DNA of 64,000 nt, taken from positions 248,001-312,000 of the forward strand of contig NZ_CAJZAI010000001.1 of the NCBI RefSeq assembly GCF_914271435.1, written 5' to 3'. Below are positions 44,150 through 53,444 of this stretch, in pieces (the stretch's first letter is position 1; every line of letters begins with the position of its first letter). The position numbers and the translations under genes were made by a program. The notes under the pieces were generated by a model. The model worked only from the letters and a program-made list of their open reading frames with translations. It ran no database searches and was not told where the DNA came from. Origin of the DNA: Cupriavidus laharis (GTDB taxonomy: Bacteria > Pseudomonadota > Gammaproteobacteria > Burkholderiales > Burkholderiaceae).

Positions 44150-45052
44150 ATGGCCTACAAGACAATCGAAGACACCATCGGCAATACGCCGCTGGTCAGA
44201 CTGCAGCGCATTCCCGGTGCCGCCAACGACGCACGCGGCAACGTCATTCTGGGCAAGCTAGAGGGCAACAACCCGGCCGGGTCGGTCAAGGATCGCCCGG
44301 CCGTGTCGATGATCGCCCGCGCGGAGGCGCGTGGCCGCATCAAGCCCGGCGACACGCTGATCGAAGCCACGTCCGGCAACACGGGCATCGCGCTCGCCAT
44401 GGCTGCGGCAATTCGCGGCTACAAGATGGTGCTGATCATGCCGGAAGACCTCAGCCTGGAGCGCCGCCAGAGCATGGCCGCCTATGGCGCCGAGATCATC
44501 CTGACCCCGGTGAAAGGGGGCATGGAGTATGCGCGCGACCTGGCGGATGCCATGGAACGCGATGGCAAGGGCGTCATCCTGGACCAGTTTGCCAATCCGG
44601 ATAATCCGCTGGCCCACTACGAAACGACCGGTCCGGAGATCTGGCGCGATACGGAGGGCCGGATCACGCATTTCGTTTCGGCCATGGGTACGACCGGCAC
44701 CATTACGGGTGTCTCGCGTTACCTCAAAGAGCAGAATCCTGCCATCGAGATCATCGGCGCGCAGCCAGCGGAAGGTTCGCGTATCCCTGGCATTCGCAAA
44801 TGGCCGGAAGCCTATCTGCCGAAGATCTACGACTCGAAGTATGTGGATCGCACCGAGCCTGTCAGTCAGGCCGATGCCGAGCATATGGCGCGGAGGATGG
44901 CGAGCGAGGAAGGCATCTTTTGCGGTATCTCGGCTGCCGGCGCCCTGTGCGTTGCCCTGCGCGTTGCAGAAGAGGTGAAAAACGCGACGATCGTTTTCGT
45001 AGTCTGCGACCGGGGTGACCGGTATCTGTCCACCGGGGTATTCCCCGCCTGA
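44150..45052 (+). CDS. cysM: Cysteine synthase B
   Basis: A 300-residue PLP enzyme that makes cysteine from O-acetylserine and sulfide or thiosulfate. It has IEDTIGNTPLVRLQRIP, the PLP lysine in NNPAGSVKDRPAVSMI, EATSGNTGIALAMAAA, and the phosphate-binding SAMGTTGTITGVSRYL. RRQSMAAYGAE and the short C-terminus favour CysM over CysK. Convergent with the glycosyltransferase operon, a strong hairpin lying between them. Confidence 0.94.
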   Translation: MAYKTIEDTIGNTPLVRLQRIPGAANDARGNVILGKLEGNNPAGSVKDRPAVSMIARAEARGRIKPGDTLIEATSGNTGIALAMAAAIRGYKMVLIMPEDLSLERRQSMAAYGAEIILTPVKGGMEYARDLADAMERDGKGVILDQFANPDNPLAHYETTGPEIWRDTEGRITHFVSAMGTTGTITGVSRYLKEQNPAIEIIGAQPAEGSRIPGIRKWPEAYLPKIYDSKYVDRTEPVSQADAEHMARRMASEEGIFCGISAAGALCVALRVAEEVKNATIVFVVCDRGDRYLSTGVFPA

Positions 45053-45122
45053 AGTGCGGCATCGACGCCAGCGAGGTAACGTGCCTGTGCCGGGCGATGT
45101 GCAAGCAGTTTCCGTACATCGA

Positions 45123-45159
45123 AGCATTCTGCGGCTGGTCTTGCCGGTCGCAGAATGCT
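45123..45159. terminator. Hairpin between convergent cysM and glycosyltransferase operon
   Basis: An 11-bp perfect stem (45123-45133 with 45149-45159) and a 15-base loop between two convergent genes. No clear T-run on either side, so termination may be inefficient or factor-assisted. Confidence 0.45.
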
Positions 45160-45170
45160 GATGCGTTAGC

Positions 45171-46202
45171 CTATGTCGTGGCCTTGTCCCGAATCCAGTC
45201 CTGGACAATCCCGTGGACGGCTTCCGGACTGAGCCGGTACATGCAATCGCAAGTCACTGTCTCCAGCTTCGCGCAGTCGGAGCAACTCCTATCCTCGACC
45301 AGGTTCTGAGCCCTTCTGCCCAGCGCTGCCCACCTGCCCGGATGCATCGGACGCGTGGGCGGGAACAGTCCCAGTGTGCGCTGGCCAATTGCCGCCGACA
45401 GGTGCAGCGGTCCGGTGCCGCTCGCAATCAGGCCATCTGCCTGCCGGACAAAAGTTGTCAGCTCGCCGAGCGTCTGCGTGCCGCACAGGCTCGTGACGTT
45501 CGGCATTGACAGCAGTGCGCTGCCATTGGCCTTCAGCCATTCTCCTTCCTTGGCGCTACCCGTCAGCCAAAGATGGACATCTTCCCTCACTGACAGCAGC
45601 TTCGCGAGCGCAGCGTAGTATTCGATCGGCCATTCGCGGCCGTGACCGTTCGACTTGGTGTGGAGAACCAGATTGAACGCATAGGGGGCCTGCATTTTCG
45701 TAATGCGTTCGTCCGCCGGGATATCGAAGTGATACAGGTCGGGGATTTCCTCGCGGGAGGGAATGCCGCGGCTTCCATACGGGCTCAGGAAACGAAAGTT
45801 GATCTGTGCCTCGTGATCTTCCGTGGTTCTCTTGCTGAAACGCACCCTCCGGTTGCAATAGAACAGGAGATAGAGCTTCTGGCGGGCATTGCCGATACGG
45901 TGACGGATTCCGGCGCGAAAGGCGGCCAGCGCCAGCTTGCGATCCGGCTGCGCCAGGATCACGGTATCGATCCCCGACTTCTTCAGAAAGTCGGCCGGCG
46001 CATCGGCAATGCTTTCCAGTTCGATGACTTCGTCAATATCGGTGCAGAAGCGGACCAGCGGCGCCGCATAGGCGCGGCAAAGGAAGCTGATCTTCGCTTT
46101 GGGGTTCAATTGCCTCAGTCGAGCGACCATCGGCAAAGTCAGTACTATGTCGCCGATATTGTCGGTGCGGCTGACCAGTATGTGGGTGCTTCGGATTGCC
46201 AT
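45171..46202 (-). CDS. Glycosyltransferase family 9 (heptosyltransferase-like)
   Basis: A 343-residue cytoplasmic-face transferase of the GT9 family, which adds heptose or related sugars to LPS core. It opens with HILVSRTDNIGDIVLTLPMV, the classic GT9 N-terminus, and has LHTKSNGHGREWPIEYYAAL, LVEDRSCSDC, and the donor-binding SGTGPLHLSAAIGQRTLGLFPPTRP. Third gene of a minus-strand operon with the GT8 and second GT9 upstream. Acceptor and sugar are unknown; LPS core is inferred from the family and the nearby hld/lap genes. Confidence 0.87.
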   Translation of the reverse strand: MAIRSTHILVSRTDNIGDIVLTLPMVARLRQLNPKAKISFLCRAYAAPLVRFCTDIDEVIELESIADAPADFLKKSGIDTVILAQPDRKLALAAFRAGIRHRIGNARQKLYLLFYCNRRVRFSKRTTEDHEAQINFRFLSPYGSRGIPSREEIPDLYHFDIPADERITKMQAPYAFNLVLHTKSNGHGREWPIEYYAALAKLLSVREDVHLWLTGSAKEGEWLKANGSALLSMPNVTSLCGTQTLGELTTFVRQADGLIASGTGPLHLSAAIGQRTLGLFPPTRPMHPGRWAALGRRAQNLVEDRSCSDCAKLETVTCDCMYRLSPEAVHGIVQDWIRDKATT

Positions 46203-46246
46203 TTATCTTCGATGTGAGAGCAGGGTGGTGTCATGCCGTCCGGGCA

Positions 46247-47239
46247 TTACCGTCGCGCCCGCTTGCGCAAATACCGCAAATACCACTTCAGGCTTTCCAC
46301 AGGCTTGCCCTGGCGGAACATGAAGCGCGAATGCATGCGCATTTCCTTGGTATTCCTCGGTTCCCGATCGAGCGGCATGTCGCGCCACGGTGACAATGCC
46401 AGGTACTTGCGGAACAGCGCCCGGGCCTCATGGCCGCTCCACTCGGCCCACGGCTTGACCGAGCCCGCAAAATGGATGAAGACGGCCTTGCCAACGGGAC
46501 GCATCGCAAAGCTGTTGACGTTCAGGTCGTGGATCAGATCGTACAGGTAGTTCCAGCGGGGCGAGATGTACCTGGCGCGGCCATTGAGCACTTTATTGAG
46601 CGCGTCCTGGTCGTTGAAGCGCATGTCGGTGCTGGTGTCGAGCAAGGCTTCCAGGGTTTGCGGCGTGATGTTTTCGGCCAGCCACTTCTCGATGTTGATG
46701 AACAGCACGCCGCCATTGAAGTATTCGGCATGGGCCAGGCCAAGCGCGGCAACGCGGCGGCGCAGCGTGACGGGCGCGTCCGGCACCACGACGGCGATAT
46801 CGTTGCCGATGTCCATGTCGACCATTTCGTCGAGGCGGCCGACGCACAGGATATCGGCGTCCAGGTACAGGACCCGCTCGGTCTGGCCGCGCAGGACCTC
46901 GGGGATTACCAGGCGCGTGAAAATCGACAGCGAATAGTGCGAGTGCCCGAGGAAATGCGAGAACTGCGTGAAAGACGCCAGATCGAGCAAATGCAGCTGG
47001 GTGCTGACCGGGTACATTGCTTCCAGTTGCTTCAGGCGGCGCTGGTTTTCTTCCAGCGCCGAGAACGTCAGCACGTGGAACGTGAAATGCTGCCCGGGAT
47101 TGTTGTCGATGATCGACGCAATCGTCGCGCCCATCGCGCGGAAATAGTTGTCATCGACGCAGAAGGCGATGTGGAACGAGGGCTTGCCGTTGCTGCCGGT
47201 CATCGGGGCGAGTGCGTTGGTGGGCGAGGGCTGGTTCAT
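46247..47239 (-). CDS. Glycosyltransferase family 8 (LPS hexosyltransferase-like)
   Basis: A 330-residue retaining GT8 glycosyltransferase. The domain begins FHIAFCVDDNYFRAMGATIA, carries the metal-binding DXD motif in RVLYLDADILCVGRLDE, and the conserved NGGVLFINIEKW and FNDQDALNKVLNGR. The C-terminus has a short basic extension (YLRYLRKRARR), often seen in membrane-associated LPS transferases such as WaaO/WaaJ. Its ATG overlaps the stop of the upstream GT9 gene by 4 bases, so they are translationally coupled. Sugar (glucose or galactose) cannot be told. Confidence 0.88.
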   Translation of the reverse strand: MNQPSPTNALAPMTGSNGKPSFHIAFCVDDNYFRAMGATIASIIDNNPGQHFTFHVLTFSALEENQRRLKQLEAMYPVSTQLHLLDLASFTQFSHFLGHSHYSLSIFTRLVIPEVLRGQTERVLYLDADILCVGRLDEMVDMDIGNDIAVVVPDAPVTLRRRVAALGLAHAEYFNGGVLFINIEKWLAENITPQTLEALLDTSTDMRFNDQDALNKVLNGRARYISPRWNYLYDLIHDLNVNSFAMRPVGKAVFIHFAGSVKPWAEWSGHEARALFRKYLALSPWRDMPLDREPRNTKEMRMHSRFMFRQGKPVESLKWYLRYLRKRARR

Positions 47240-48366
47240 TGGATGACCTTCATGACTTGTTCGACAGGAATGGCCTTGACCCAGTCGCGCCGGTTCGCGG
47301 CGGTGATGACCGTGCTGTTCTGGCTGTCGATCGGCACCCACTCCGGATTTTTCTGACGCATCAGCGCAATGACCGGTACATGCACGGCATTGGCCAGGTG
47401 CATTACTGCCGTTTCCACCGAGATGATCAGGTCGCATTGCGCAAGGACGGCCGGCAGCTGGAAGAAGTTGTCTTCGGCGCTGAACAGCTCGGTGCGCGCG
47501 AGGCCGTATCCGCTGATGACTTCCCGGGCGTGCGCCAGCTCCTGCGGCACGGCATTGACAATGAAGCAGCTGTCGCGCCAGCGCGGCTGCTGCTGCATGC
47601 CCTGGATCAGCGCGGCGACCTGTTCCAGCGTCCAGCAGCGCTTCTTCGTCTTGGCGTACGGATTGATGAAGACGAGCTTGCCCTGGCGGGGGGCAAATCC
47701 CCAGGCCGCCAGCGTGCCCTGCGCATACTGTTGCCATTGCGCGGGAATGTCGACAAACGGGAAGCGCTCCGCCGCGCCGACTTCCAGCCCGCTGATCTGT
47801 CGGAACCAGTGGGCGTACACGTCGCTGATATGCTGCGGCGCCGCCCTGTCGACCTTGTAAGGCGGAATCGATGCGTCGAGCTTGCGGTAGGCAAGCAGGT
47901 GGTGCGGCTGATAGAAGCGGGCCGGCCGCGTCATGCCGACCACGAAACCGTCCGGACTGATCGTGCGCGCGAGGTTCGCATACTGGTGCGGGCGCAGTGT
48001 CGCCAGCGACACCACGATCGGGTAGTGCTCCTGCTGTGCCTCGCGGATCGATGCCTCGTAGAGTTCCGGGCTGTACGTGCGCGTATAGACCTTGCTGAAA
48101 AACGGGCACGCCGCGACCCAGTCGTAAAGCGAGTACTTGCGGAGGTATTCCCAGGCCTTGGCGTCGCTGGTGCGGCGCACTTCATCGACCCAGAGATGGA
48201 TTTCCAGCTGCGGGTTCGCCTGTGCGAAGGCCTTGAAGAAATTCTGCAGATAGGTGAAGTCGCCCAGCGCAAGATGGGCGATGAACAGTATCTTTTTTGA
48301 CTGCTTCAGCAAGTCTGCGGGAATCAGGGTCTGGGTTTGTGGCACGAATGGCTCGCGGGAAGTCAC
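47236..48366 (-). CDS. Glycosyltransferase family 9 protein
   Basis: A 376-residue GT9-type protein, first gene of the operon. It shows KKILFIAHLALGDFTYLQNF at the start of the domain, FINPYAKTKKRCWTLEQVAA and the C-terminal SVETAVMHLANAVHVPVIAL donor-binding segment. It is diverged from classic WaaC/WaaF: the first motif has HLALGDF where these have the R/K-x-x-x-x-GD-hydrophobic pattern, and the protein is longer. This suggests an unusual donor or acceptor. Start ATG at 48366. Confidence 0.83.
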   Translation of the reverse strand: MTSREPFVPQTQTLIPADLLKQSKKILFIAHLALGDFTYLQNFFKAFAQANPQLEIHLWVDEVRRTSDAKAWEYLRKYSLYDWVAACPFFSKVYTRTYSPELYEASIREAQQEHYPIVVSLATLRPHQYANLARTISPDGFVVGMTRPARFYQPHHLLAYRKLDASIPPYKVDRAAPQHISDVYAHWFRQISGLEVGAAERFPFVDIPAQWQQYAQGTLAAWGFAPRQGKLVFINPYAKTKKRCWTLEQVAALIQGMQQQPRWRDSCFIVNAVPQELAHAREVISGYGLARTELFSAEDNFFQLPAVLAQCDLIISVETAVMHLANAVHVPVIALMRQKNPEWVPIDSQNSTVITAANRRDWVKAIPVEQVMKVIQ

Positions 48367-48517
48367 GTGGTGTCAGGCCGCTATTGTAAGGGAGGGCGCC
48401 GACTGGCCCGGAAATTGCTGTGGCGTGCGACGCACAATCGGCGAGCACGGTGATTCGGCCTGCCAGCGAGGGGCTGGCAGGCGGTGATGTGCGCAGCAAT
48501 TGCAGTGGCGTCAGGCG

Positions 48518-49624
48518 TCAGCCCATCGCAGCCCTGACCGCTTCGCCGAGCTGGTACACCGCCAGCGCGTAGAAAAAGCTGCGGTTGTAGCGGGTCAGCA
48601 CATAGAAGTTGCGCAGGCCGATCATGTACTCGGTGGGCTGGTCCGGCGTCGGCAGGTCGACTACCAGGACGCCGGTTTCGCCTTCGCGCGCGAGGTCGAG
48701 GGGTTCGTCGAGCCTCAGGCCGGCCCTGGCCAACTGGTTCAGTGTCCGCGTCGGCCAGGGTTCGCCGTCCGCGGCCGCTGCCGCGATGCCCCGGCTGCCG
48801 TCATCCCCGGCCAGGCGCCAGACCACGGGCCGGTTGGCCTCCCAGCCGTGCAGCTGGAGAAAGCGGCCGACGCTGCCGATGGCATCGGTGGGGCTGTTGC
48901 GCAGGTCGATGCGGCCGTTGCCGTCGTAGTCGATCGCATACTCGCGCAGGCTGGTCGGCATGAATTGCGGAATGCCGATGGCGCCGGCATAGGAGCCCAC
49001 CACCGAAAAGACGTCGGTACGGGTGTCGCGGCACCACAGCAGGTAGTCTGCCAGTTGGTTGCGGAAGAGCGTAGCCCTGGCATCGCGGTTGGGCGTGGCG
49101 GGGTAGTCGAAGGCCAGCGTCGAGAGCGAGTCGATTACGCGGAACGTACCCATGTCGCGCCCGTAGATGGTCTCCACGCCGATGATGCCGACGATGACCG
49201 AGGCCGGCACGCCGAACTCGGCCTCGGCGCGGCGCAGGGTGTCGCGGTTATCCTGCCAGAAGCGTACTCCCGCGTTGATGCGGATCGGCTCGATGAAGCG
49301 CGAACGGTAGGCGCGCCAGCTTTTGCGTCCCGGCGTGGCCGGCGGCATGATCAGCCGCACCACGGTAGCGGAATAGACCGCCTGCCCGAACCAGCCTTCC
49401 AGCGTGCCGCGGTCGAAGCCGTGGCGGGTCACCATGTCGTCGATGAAGGCTCGCGTCTGGGTGTTGTCGCGATAGCGACCGGGCTCGATTTCTTCTTCCC
49501 GTACGCTCACGCGGCGCTTGCCGGCGGCGAGGAGGTTCGGGGAGAGGCCGCAGAGTCCCAGTGCGGCAGCGGATAGCGCTGCGCCCAGCAACGGGCGGCG
49601 CAGTGAACGCTGGGTGTCGGTCAT
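48518..49624 (-). CDS. mltB: Membrane-bound lytic murein transglycosylase B
   Basis: A 368-residue periplasmic lytic transglycosylase that cleaves peptidoglycan to 1,6-anhydro muropeptides. The signal peptide (RRPLLGAALSAAALGLCGLS) has a cysteine but the lipobox is weak. The catalytic Glu is in VIVGIIGVETIYGRDMGTFR; AGAIGIPQFMPTSLREYAID and the YDGNGRIDLRNSPTDAIGSV loop are MltB-specific. AAGGA precedes the ATG at 49624; a 16-codon upstream extension is unlikely. Single gene. Confidence 0.92.
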   Translation of the reverse strand: MTDTQRSLRRPLLGAALSAAALGLCGLSPNLLAAGKRRVSVREEEIEPGRYRDNTQTRAFIDDMVTRHGFDRGTLEGWFGQAVYSATVVRLIMPPATPGRKSWRAYRSRFIEPIRINAGVRFWQDNRDTLRRAEAEFGVPASVIVGIIGVETIYGRDMGTFRVIDSLSTLAFDYPATPNRDARATLFRNQLADYLLWCRDTRTDVFSVVGSYAGAIGIPQFMPTSLREYAIDYDGNGRIDLRNSPTDAIGSVGRFLQLHGWEANRPVVWRLAGDDGSRGIAAAAADGEPWPTRTLNQLARAGLRLDEPLDLAREGETGVLVVDLPTPDQPTEYMIGLRNFYVLTRYNRSFFYALAVYQLGEAVRAAMG

Positions 49625-49771
49625 GGTGTCCTTAGCAAGTCGCAGCGAGTATAGCGGATGGCACTGCGCCATTCCCCCGCGAATGCGGCGCCGCGACAGG
49701 CCTGGCGCGGCGCTGGGCGGGCTTGTCCTGTGCTAACGTAACGTTTGGAGACAAAAAAGCGAAGATAAGAC

Positions 49772-50695
49772 ATGCCGACGGGCTATTACACGCATCCGGA
49801 GTTCCTGCAGCACGAGATGGGTCATTTCCATCCCGAGTGCCCGGAACGCCTGCAGGCGATCGAGGATCAACTGATTTCCCACGGCATGGACGGCCTGCTT
49901 GAGCGGCGCGAGGCGACTCCCGCCACCCGCGAGCAGATCGAGCGCGTGCACCGGCCGGACTATGTCGATTCGCTGGAGCGCGTCAGCCCCGCCAGCGGCT
50001 ACTACCCGATCGACCCCGATACATCGATGAATTCCCATACGCTGACTGCCGCCAGGCTGGCAGCGGGCGCGGCAGTGGCGGCGACCGACGCCGTGATGGC
50101 CGGCGAGGTGGAAAACGCATTCTGCTGCGTGCGCCCGCCCGGCCACCATGCCGAGCCCGACCGCGCCATGGGATTCTGCTTCTTCAACAACGTGGCCGTC
50201 GCGGCGCGCCATGCGCTGGAGGCCCATGGGCTGGAACGCGTGGCCATTGTCGACTTCGACGTCCACCACGGCAACGGCACCGAGGCCGCTTTCCGCGGCG
50301 AGCAGCGGGTGCTGATGTGCAGCTTCTTCCAGCACCCGTTCTATCCCTACAGCGGCACCGAGCATATCGCCACCAATATGGCGAACATCCCGCTGCCGGC
50401 CTACACCAACGGGCTGGCGGTGCGCGAGGTCGTCGAGACGATCTGGCTGCCGCGCCTGAACGAATTCCGCCCGCAGATGCTGTTCATCTCGGCGGGCTTC
50501 GATGCGCACCGCGAGGACGACCTGGGCCAGATGGGCCTGGTGGAGCAGGACTATGCCTGGATCACCGGCCAGCTCGTCGATGTGGCTCGCGCCCACGCGA
50601 ACGGGCGCATCGTCAGCTGCCTGGAGGGCGGCTATAACCTGAGCGCGCTGGGGCGCAGCGTGCTGGCGCACCTGAAAGTGCTGCTGGAACGATAA
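49772..50695 (+). CDS. Histone-deacetylase-family amidohydrolase
   Basis: A 307-residue zinc amidohydrolase of the HDAC/AcuC/acetylpolyamine amidohydrolase superfamily. The active site is complete: catalytic His pair in CVRPPGHHAEPDRAMGFCFF, zinc ligands Asp and His in IVDFDVHHGNGTEAAF, the third ligand in SAGFDAHREDD, and the C-terminal GGYNLSALGRS. Bacterial members remove acetyl groups from polyamines, lysines or small amides; the substrate here is unknown. It precedes the enoyl-CoA hydratase by 14 bp, so an operon is likely. Confidence 0.9.
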   Translation: MPTGYYTHPEFLQHEMGHFHPECPERLQAIEDQLISHGMDGLLERREATPATREQIERVHRPDYVDSLERVSPASGYYPIDPDTSMNSHTLTAARLAAGAAVAATDAVMAGEVENAFCCVRPPGHHAEPDRAMGFCFFNNVAVAARHALEAHGLERVAIVDFDVHHGNGTEAAFRGEQRVLMCSFFQHPFYPYSGTEHIATNMANIPLPAYTNGLAVREVVETIWLPRLNEFRPQMLFISAGFDAHREDDLGQMGLVEQDYAWITGQLVDVARAHANGRIVSCLEGGYNLSALGRSVLAHLKVLLER

Positions 50696-50709
50696 GGAGG
50701 CAAGCTGGC

Positions 50710-51513
50710 ATGGCCGACACCGATCCGCGCGTGAGCGCGCCGCTGCTGACCGAATCGCGCGATGCCGCTGGCGTGGCGCGCCTGACCATGAACCGCCCGG
50801 AGGCGTTCAACGCGCTGTCCGAGCGCCTGCTGGACGAACTGGCTGCCGCCTTCGCCCGATTGGCCGCGGACGACACGGTGCGCGTGGTGGTGCTGGCCGG
50901 CGCGGGCAAGGCCTTCTGCGCAGGGCACGACCTGCGTGAAATGCGCGCCGAGCCGTCGCACGATTACTATCGGCGCTTGTTCGACCGTTGTACGCGCATG
51001 ATGATGGCCATCCAGAAGATGCCGCAGCCGGTCATCGCCCGGGTGCATGGTATTGCGACCGCGGCGGGTTGCCAACTGGTGGCGATGTGCGACCTGGCCG
51101 TGGCGGCAGACGATGCGCGCTTTGCCGTATCCGGCGTTAATCTCGGGCTGTTCTGTTCCACGCCGGGCGTGGCGCTGTCACGCAACCTGTCGCGCAAGCA
51201 GGCGATGGAGATGCTGCTGACCGGCGACATGATCGATGCCGCCACCGCGTGCGCCCGCGGCCTGGTCAACCGCGTCGTGGCCCCGGCGCAGCTTGACGAA
51301 GAAGTGGCGAAACTGGCCGCCAGCATCTGCGCCAAGCCCGCGGCGGCTGTGGCGGCGGGCAAGGGGCTGTTTTACCGCCAGCTCGAAATGGGCATTGAAG
51401 CGGCCTACCAGCTGGCCGGCCAGACCATGGCCTGCAACATGATGGACGACTCGGCCCTGGAGGGCGTCCAGGCGTTCATCGACAAACGCCCACCGAGTTG
51501 GCGTGCCTCTTGA
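50710..51513 (+). CDS. Enoyl-CoA hydratase/isomerase family protein
   Basis: A 267-residue crotonase-fold protein. It has LTMNRPEAFNALSERLLDEL, the oxyanion-hole loop AGKAFCAGHDLREMRAE, and HGIATAAGCQLVAMCDLAVA with the second oxyanion-hole glycine. The usual catalytic glutamates of the classic enoyl-CoA hydratase are not obvious: NLGLFCSTPG stands where many have a Glu, so another crotonase reaction is possible. GGAGG lies upstream of the ATG, at the end of the HDAC gene. Confidence 0.85.
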   Translation: MADTDPRVSAPLLTESRDAAGVARLTMNRPEAFNALSERLLDELAAAFARLAADDTVRVVVLAGAGKAFCAGHDLREMRAEPSHDYYRRLFDRCTRMMMAIQKMPQPVIARVHGIATAAGCQLVAMCDLAVAADDARFAVSGVNLGLFCSTPGVALSRNLSRKQAMEMLLTGDMIDAATACARGLVNRVVAPAQLDEEVAKLAASICAKPAAAVAAGKGLFYRQLEMGIEAAYQLAGQTMACNMMDDSALEGVQAFIDKRPPSWRAS

Positions 51514-51592
51514 TGCATATTTTGACGGCCTATATGCCGTGATCGAATAAGGGAATCGGCAAAAATTCGTTTAAGGTATGAAACGGATCGCT

Positions 51593-51668
51593 TAAAATAC
51601 TCGCTTCATAAAAAATAACGTGCGGCAACAGCGCTGGAGACCTTTCTCGCCTGTTGCCGTTTTCTTTT
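51593..51668 (+). promoter_or_regulatory. Leader hairpin (attenuator-like) before metN
   Basis: A 9-bp stem (51623-51631 with 51651-51659) with a 19-base loop, followed by TTTTCTTTT (51660-51668), is a complete intrinsic terminator only 11 bases before the metN ATG. A TAAAAT -10-like element (51593-51598) lies just upstream. It may attenuate metNIQ, or end the preceding gene while metN is transcribed from elsewhere. No Shine-Dalgarno sequence precedes metN. Confidence 0.5.
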
Positions 51669-51679
51669 GGTCACTTTTC

Positions 51680-52714
51680 ATGATCGAACTGCAAGGACTC
51701 TCGCAGCGTTTCCCCGGCGGGTCGGGTGAAGTGCATGCTTTGCGGGACGTCAGCCTGTCCATCGGGGCGGGCGAGGTCTTCGGCATCATCGGCCGCAGCG
51801 GCGCCGGCAAGAGCACGCTGGTGCGCGCCATCAACCTGCTCAATCGCCCCACCAGCGGCCGCGTGATCGTCGCCGGCCAGGACCTGACCGCGCTGGACAA
51901 CGGCGCGCTGCGCCTGGCGCGCCGCGACATCGGCATGATCTTCCAGCACTTCAACCTGCTATCGTCGCGCACGGTGTTCGACAACGTGGCGCTGCCCTTG
52001 GAGCTGGCGGGCAAGCCGAAGCCGGAAATCGAGGCTACGGTGCTGCCGCTGCTGGAACTGGTCGGGCTGTCGGCATTGAAGGACCGCCATCCGGCGCAGA
52101 TTTCCGGCGGCCAGAAGCAGCGCGTGGGTATTGCGCGTGCGCTGGCCAGCAAGCCCAAGGTGCTGCTGTCGGACGAGGCCACTTCCGCGCTGGACCCGGA
52201 AACGACCCGCTCTATCCTCGACCTGCTCAAGCAGATCAACCGCGAACTGGGCCTGACCATCGTGATGATCACGCACCAGATGGAGGTGATCAAACAGGTC
52301 TGCGACCGCGTCGCCGTGCTCGAAGCGGGCCGCGTGGTGGAAGAGGGCCGCGTGATCGACGTATTCCTGCGCCCGCAGCATGAAGTCACGCGCGCCATGA
52401 TCGGCGACGTGATTGCGCAGGAGTTGCCCGAGAGCGTGCTCAAGCGCGTGGAAAGCCGCCTCGGCAACGGGCGCGACCATGTCTACCGCCTGGCTTTCAC
52501 CGGCGAAGGCGTGGACCAGCCCGTGCTGGCCCAGGCGATTCGCCGCTACGGGCTCGATTTCAACATCCTGCATGGCCATATCGACGAGATCCAGGGGCAG
52601 GCGTTCGGCTCGCTGGCCATCATGGCCACCGGCGAACTGGCCGACGTGAAGGCGGCAATGGAATTCCTGCAGCAACAGGGCGTGGTGGTGGAGGAGATCG
52701 AACATGTGGTCTGA
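51680..52714 (+). CDS. metN: D-/L-methionine ABC transporter ATP-binding protein
   Basis: A 344-residue ATPase of the methionine uptake system. Walker [10 protein letters not shown] (38-46), IFQHFNLL Q-loop, signature SGGQKQR (142-148), Walker [11 protein letters not shown] and [12 protein letters not shown] are standard, and residues 265-344 form the C-terminal NIL (ACT-like) regulatory domain that binds methionine and inhibits transport. The ATG at 51680 gives the usual [11 protein letters not shown] start. It overlaps metI by 11 bases. Confidence 0.94.
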   Translation: MIELQGLSQRFPGGSGEVHALRDVSLSIGAGEVFGIIGRSGAGKSTLVRAINLLNRPTSGRVIVAGQDLTALDNGALRLARRDIGMIFQHFNLLSSRTVFDNVALPLELAGKPKPEIEATVLPLLELVGLSALKDRHPAQISGGQKQRVGIARALASKPKVLLSDEATSALDPETTRSILDLLKQINRELGLTIVMITHQMEVIKQVCDRVAVLEAGRVVEEGRVIDVFLRPQHEVTRAMIGDVIAQELPESVLKRVESRLGNGRDHVYRLAFTGEGVDQPVLAQAIRRYGLDFNILHGHIDEIQGQAFGSLAIMATGELADVKAAMEFLQQQGVVVEEIEHVV

Positions 52715-53357
52715 AATGTTTGACCTGTTCCTGACGTCGTTCAACGAGACGCTGCTGATGGTGGCGATCTCGGGCGTGGTCGGTTCGCTGCTGGGCGTGC
52801 CGCTGGGCGTGCTGCTGCACCTGACCAATCGCGGTGGCGTGCTGTCGCATCCGCTGTTCAACCGCGCCATCGGCGTGGTGGTGAATGCGGTGCGCTCGGT
52901 CCCGTTCATCATCCTGCTGGTGGTGGTGATCCCGTTCACGCGTTTCATCGTGGGTTCGTCGATCGGTACCACCGCGGCGATCGTCCCGCTGACCATCGCG
53001 GCGATCCCGTTTATCGCGCGTCTTGTGGAAAGCGCGCTGCGCGAGGTCGACAAGGGCCTGGTCGAGGCCGCACAGTCGATGGGCGCCACCACCGGCCAGA
53101 TCGTCTGGAAGGTGCTGCTGCCCGAGGCGATGCCTGGCATCGTAGCCGGCCTGACCATCACCTTCGTGAGCCTGGTCGGCTATTCGGCCATGGCGGGCGC
53201 GATCGGCGGCGGTGGCCTGGGCGACCTGGGCATCCGCTATGGCTACCAGCGCTACATCACCGAGGTGATGGTCGCGGTGGTGGTGATCCTGATCATTTTC
53301 GTGCAGGCCGTGCAGAGCTTTGGCGACTGGCTGGTCCGGCGCATCAGCCACCGCTGA
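52704..53357 (+). CDS. metI: Methionine ABC transporter permease
   Basis: A 217-residue inner-membrane permease with about five spans. MetI signatures: [40 protein letters not shown], the cytoplasmic EAA loop [20 protein letters not shown] and [20 protein letters not shown]. Overlaps the metN end and precedes metQ by 87 bp, giving the canonical metNIQ order. Confidence 0.94.
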   Translation: MWSEMFDLFLTSFNETLLMVAISGVVGSLLGVPLGVLLHLTNRGGVLSHPLFNRAIGVVVNAVRSVPFIILLVVVIPFTRFIVGSSIGTTAAIVPLTIAAIPFIARLVESALREVDKGLVEAAQSMGATTGQIVWKVLLPEAMPGIVAGLTITFVSLVGYSAMAGAIGGGGLGDLGIRYGYQRYITEVMVAVVVILIIFVQAVQSFGDWLVRRISHR

Positions 53358-53444
53358 CCCGCTGACTGATCACTGGACATAAGCAACGAATCAGGCTGTG
53401 CCGCACGCGCGGCAAGCCGGCTACTGAAAGAGAGAAAGCAAGAC

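Noticed and set aside
51600..51680. SAM riboswitch upstream of metN
   Set aside because: The leader from the putative promoter is only about 75 bases and shows a single hairpin; I see no conserved SAM aptamer core.
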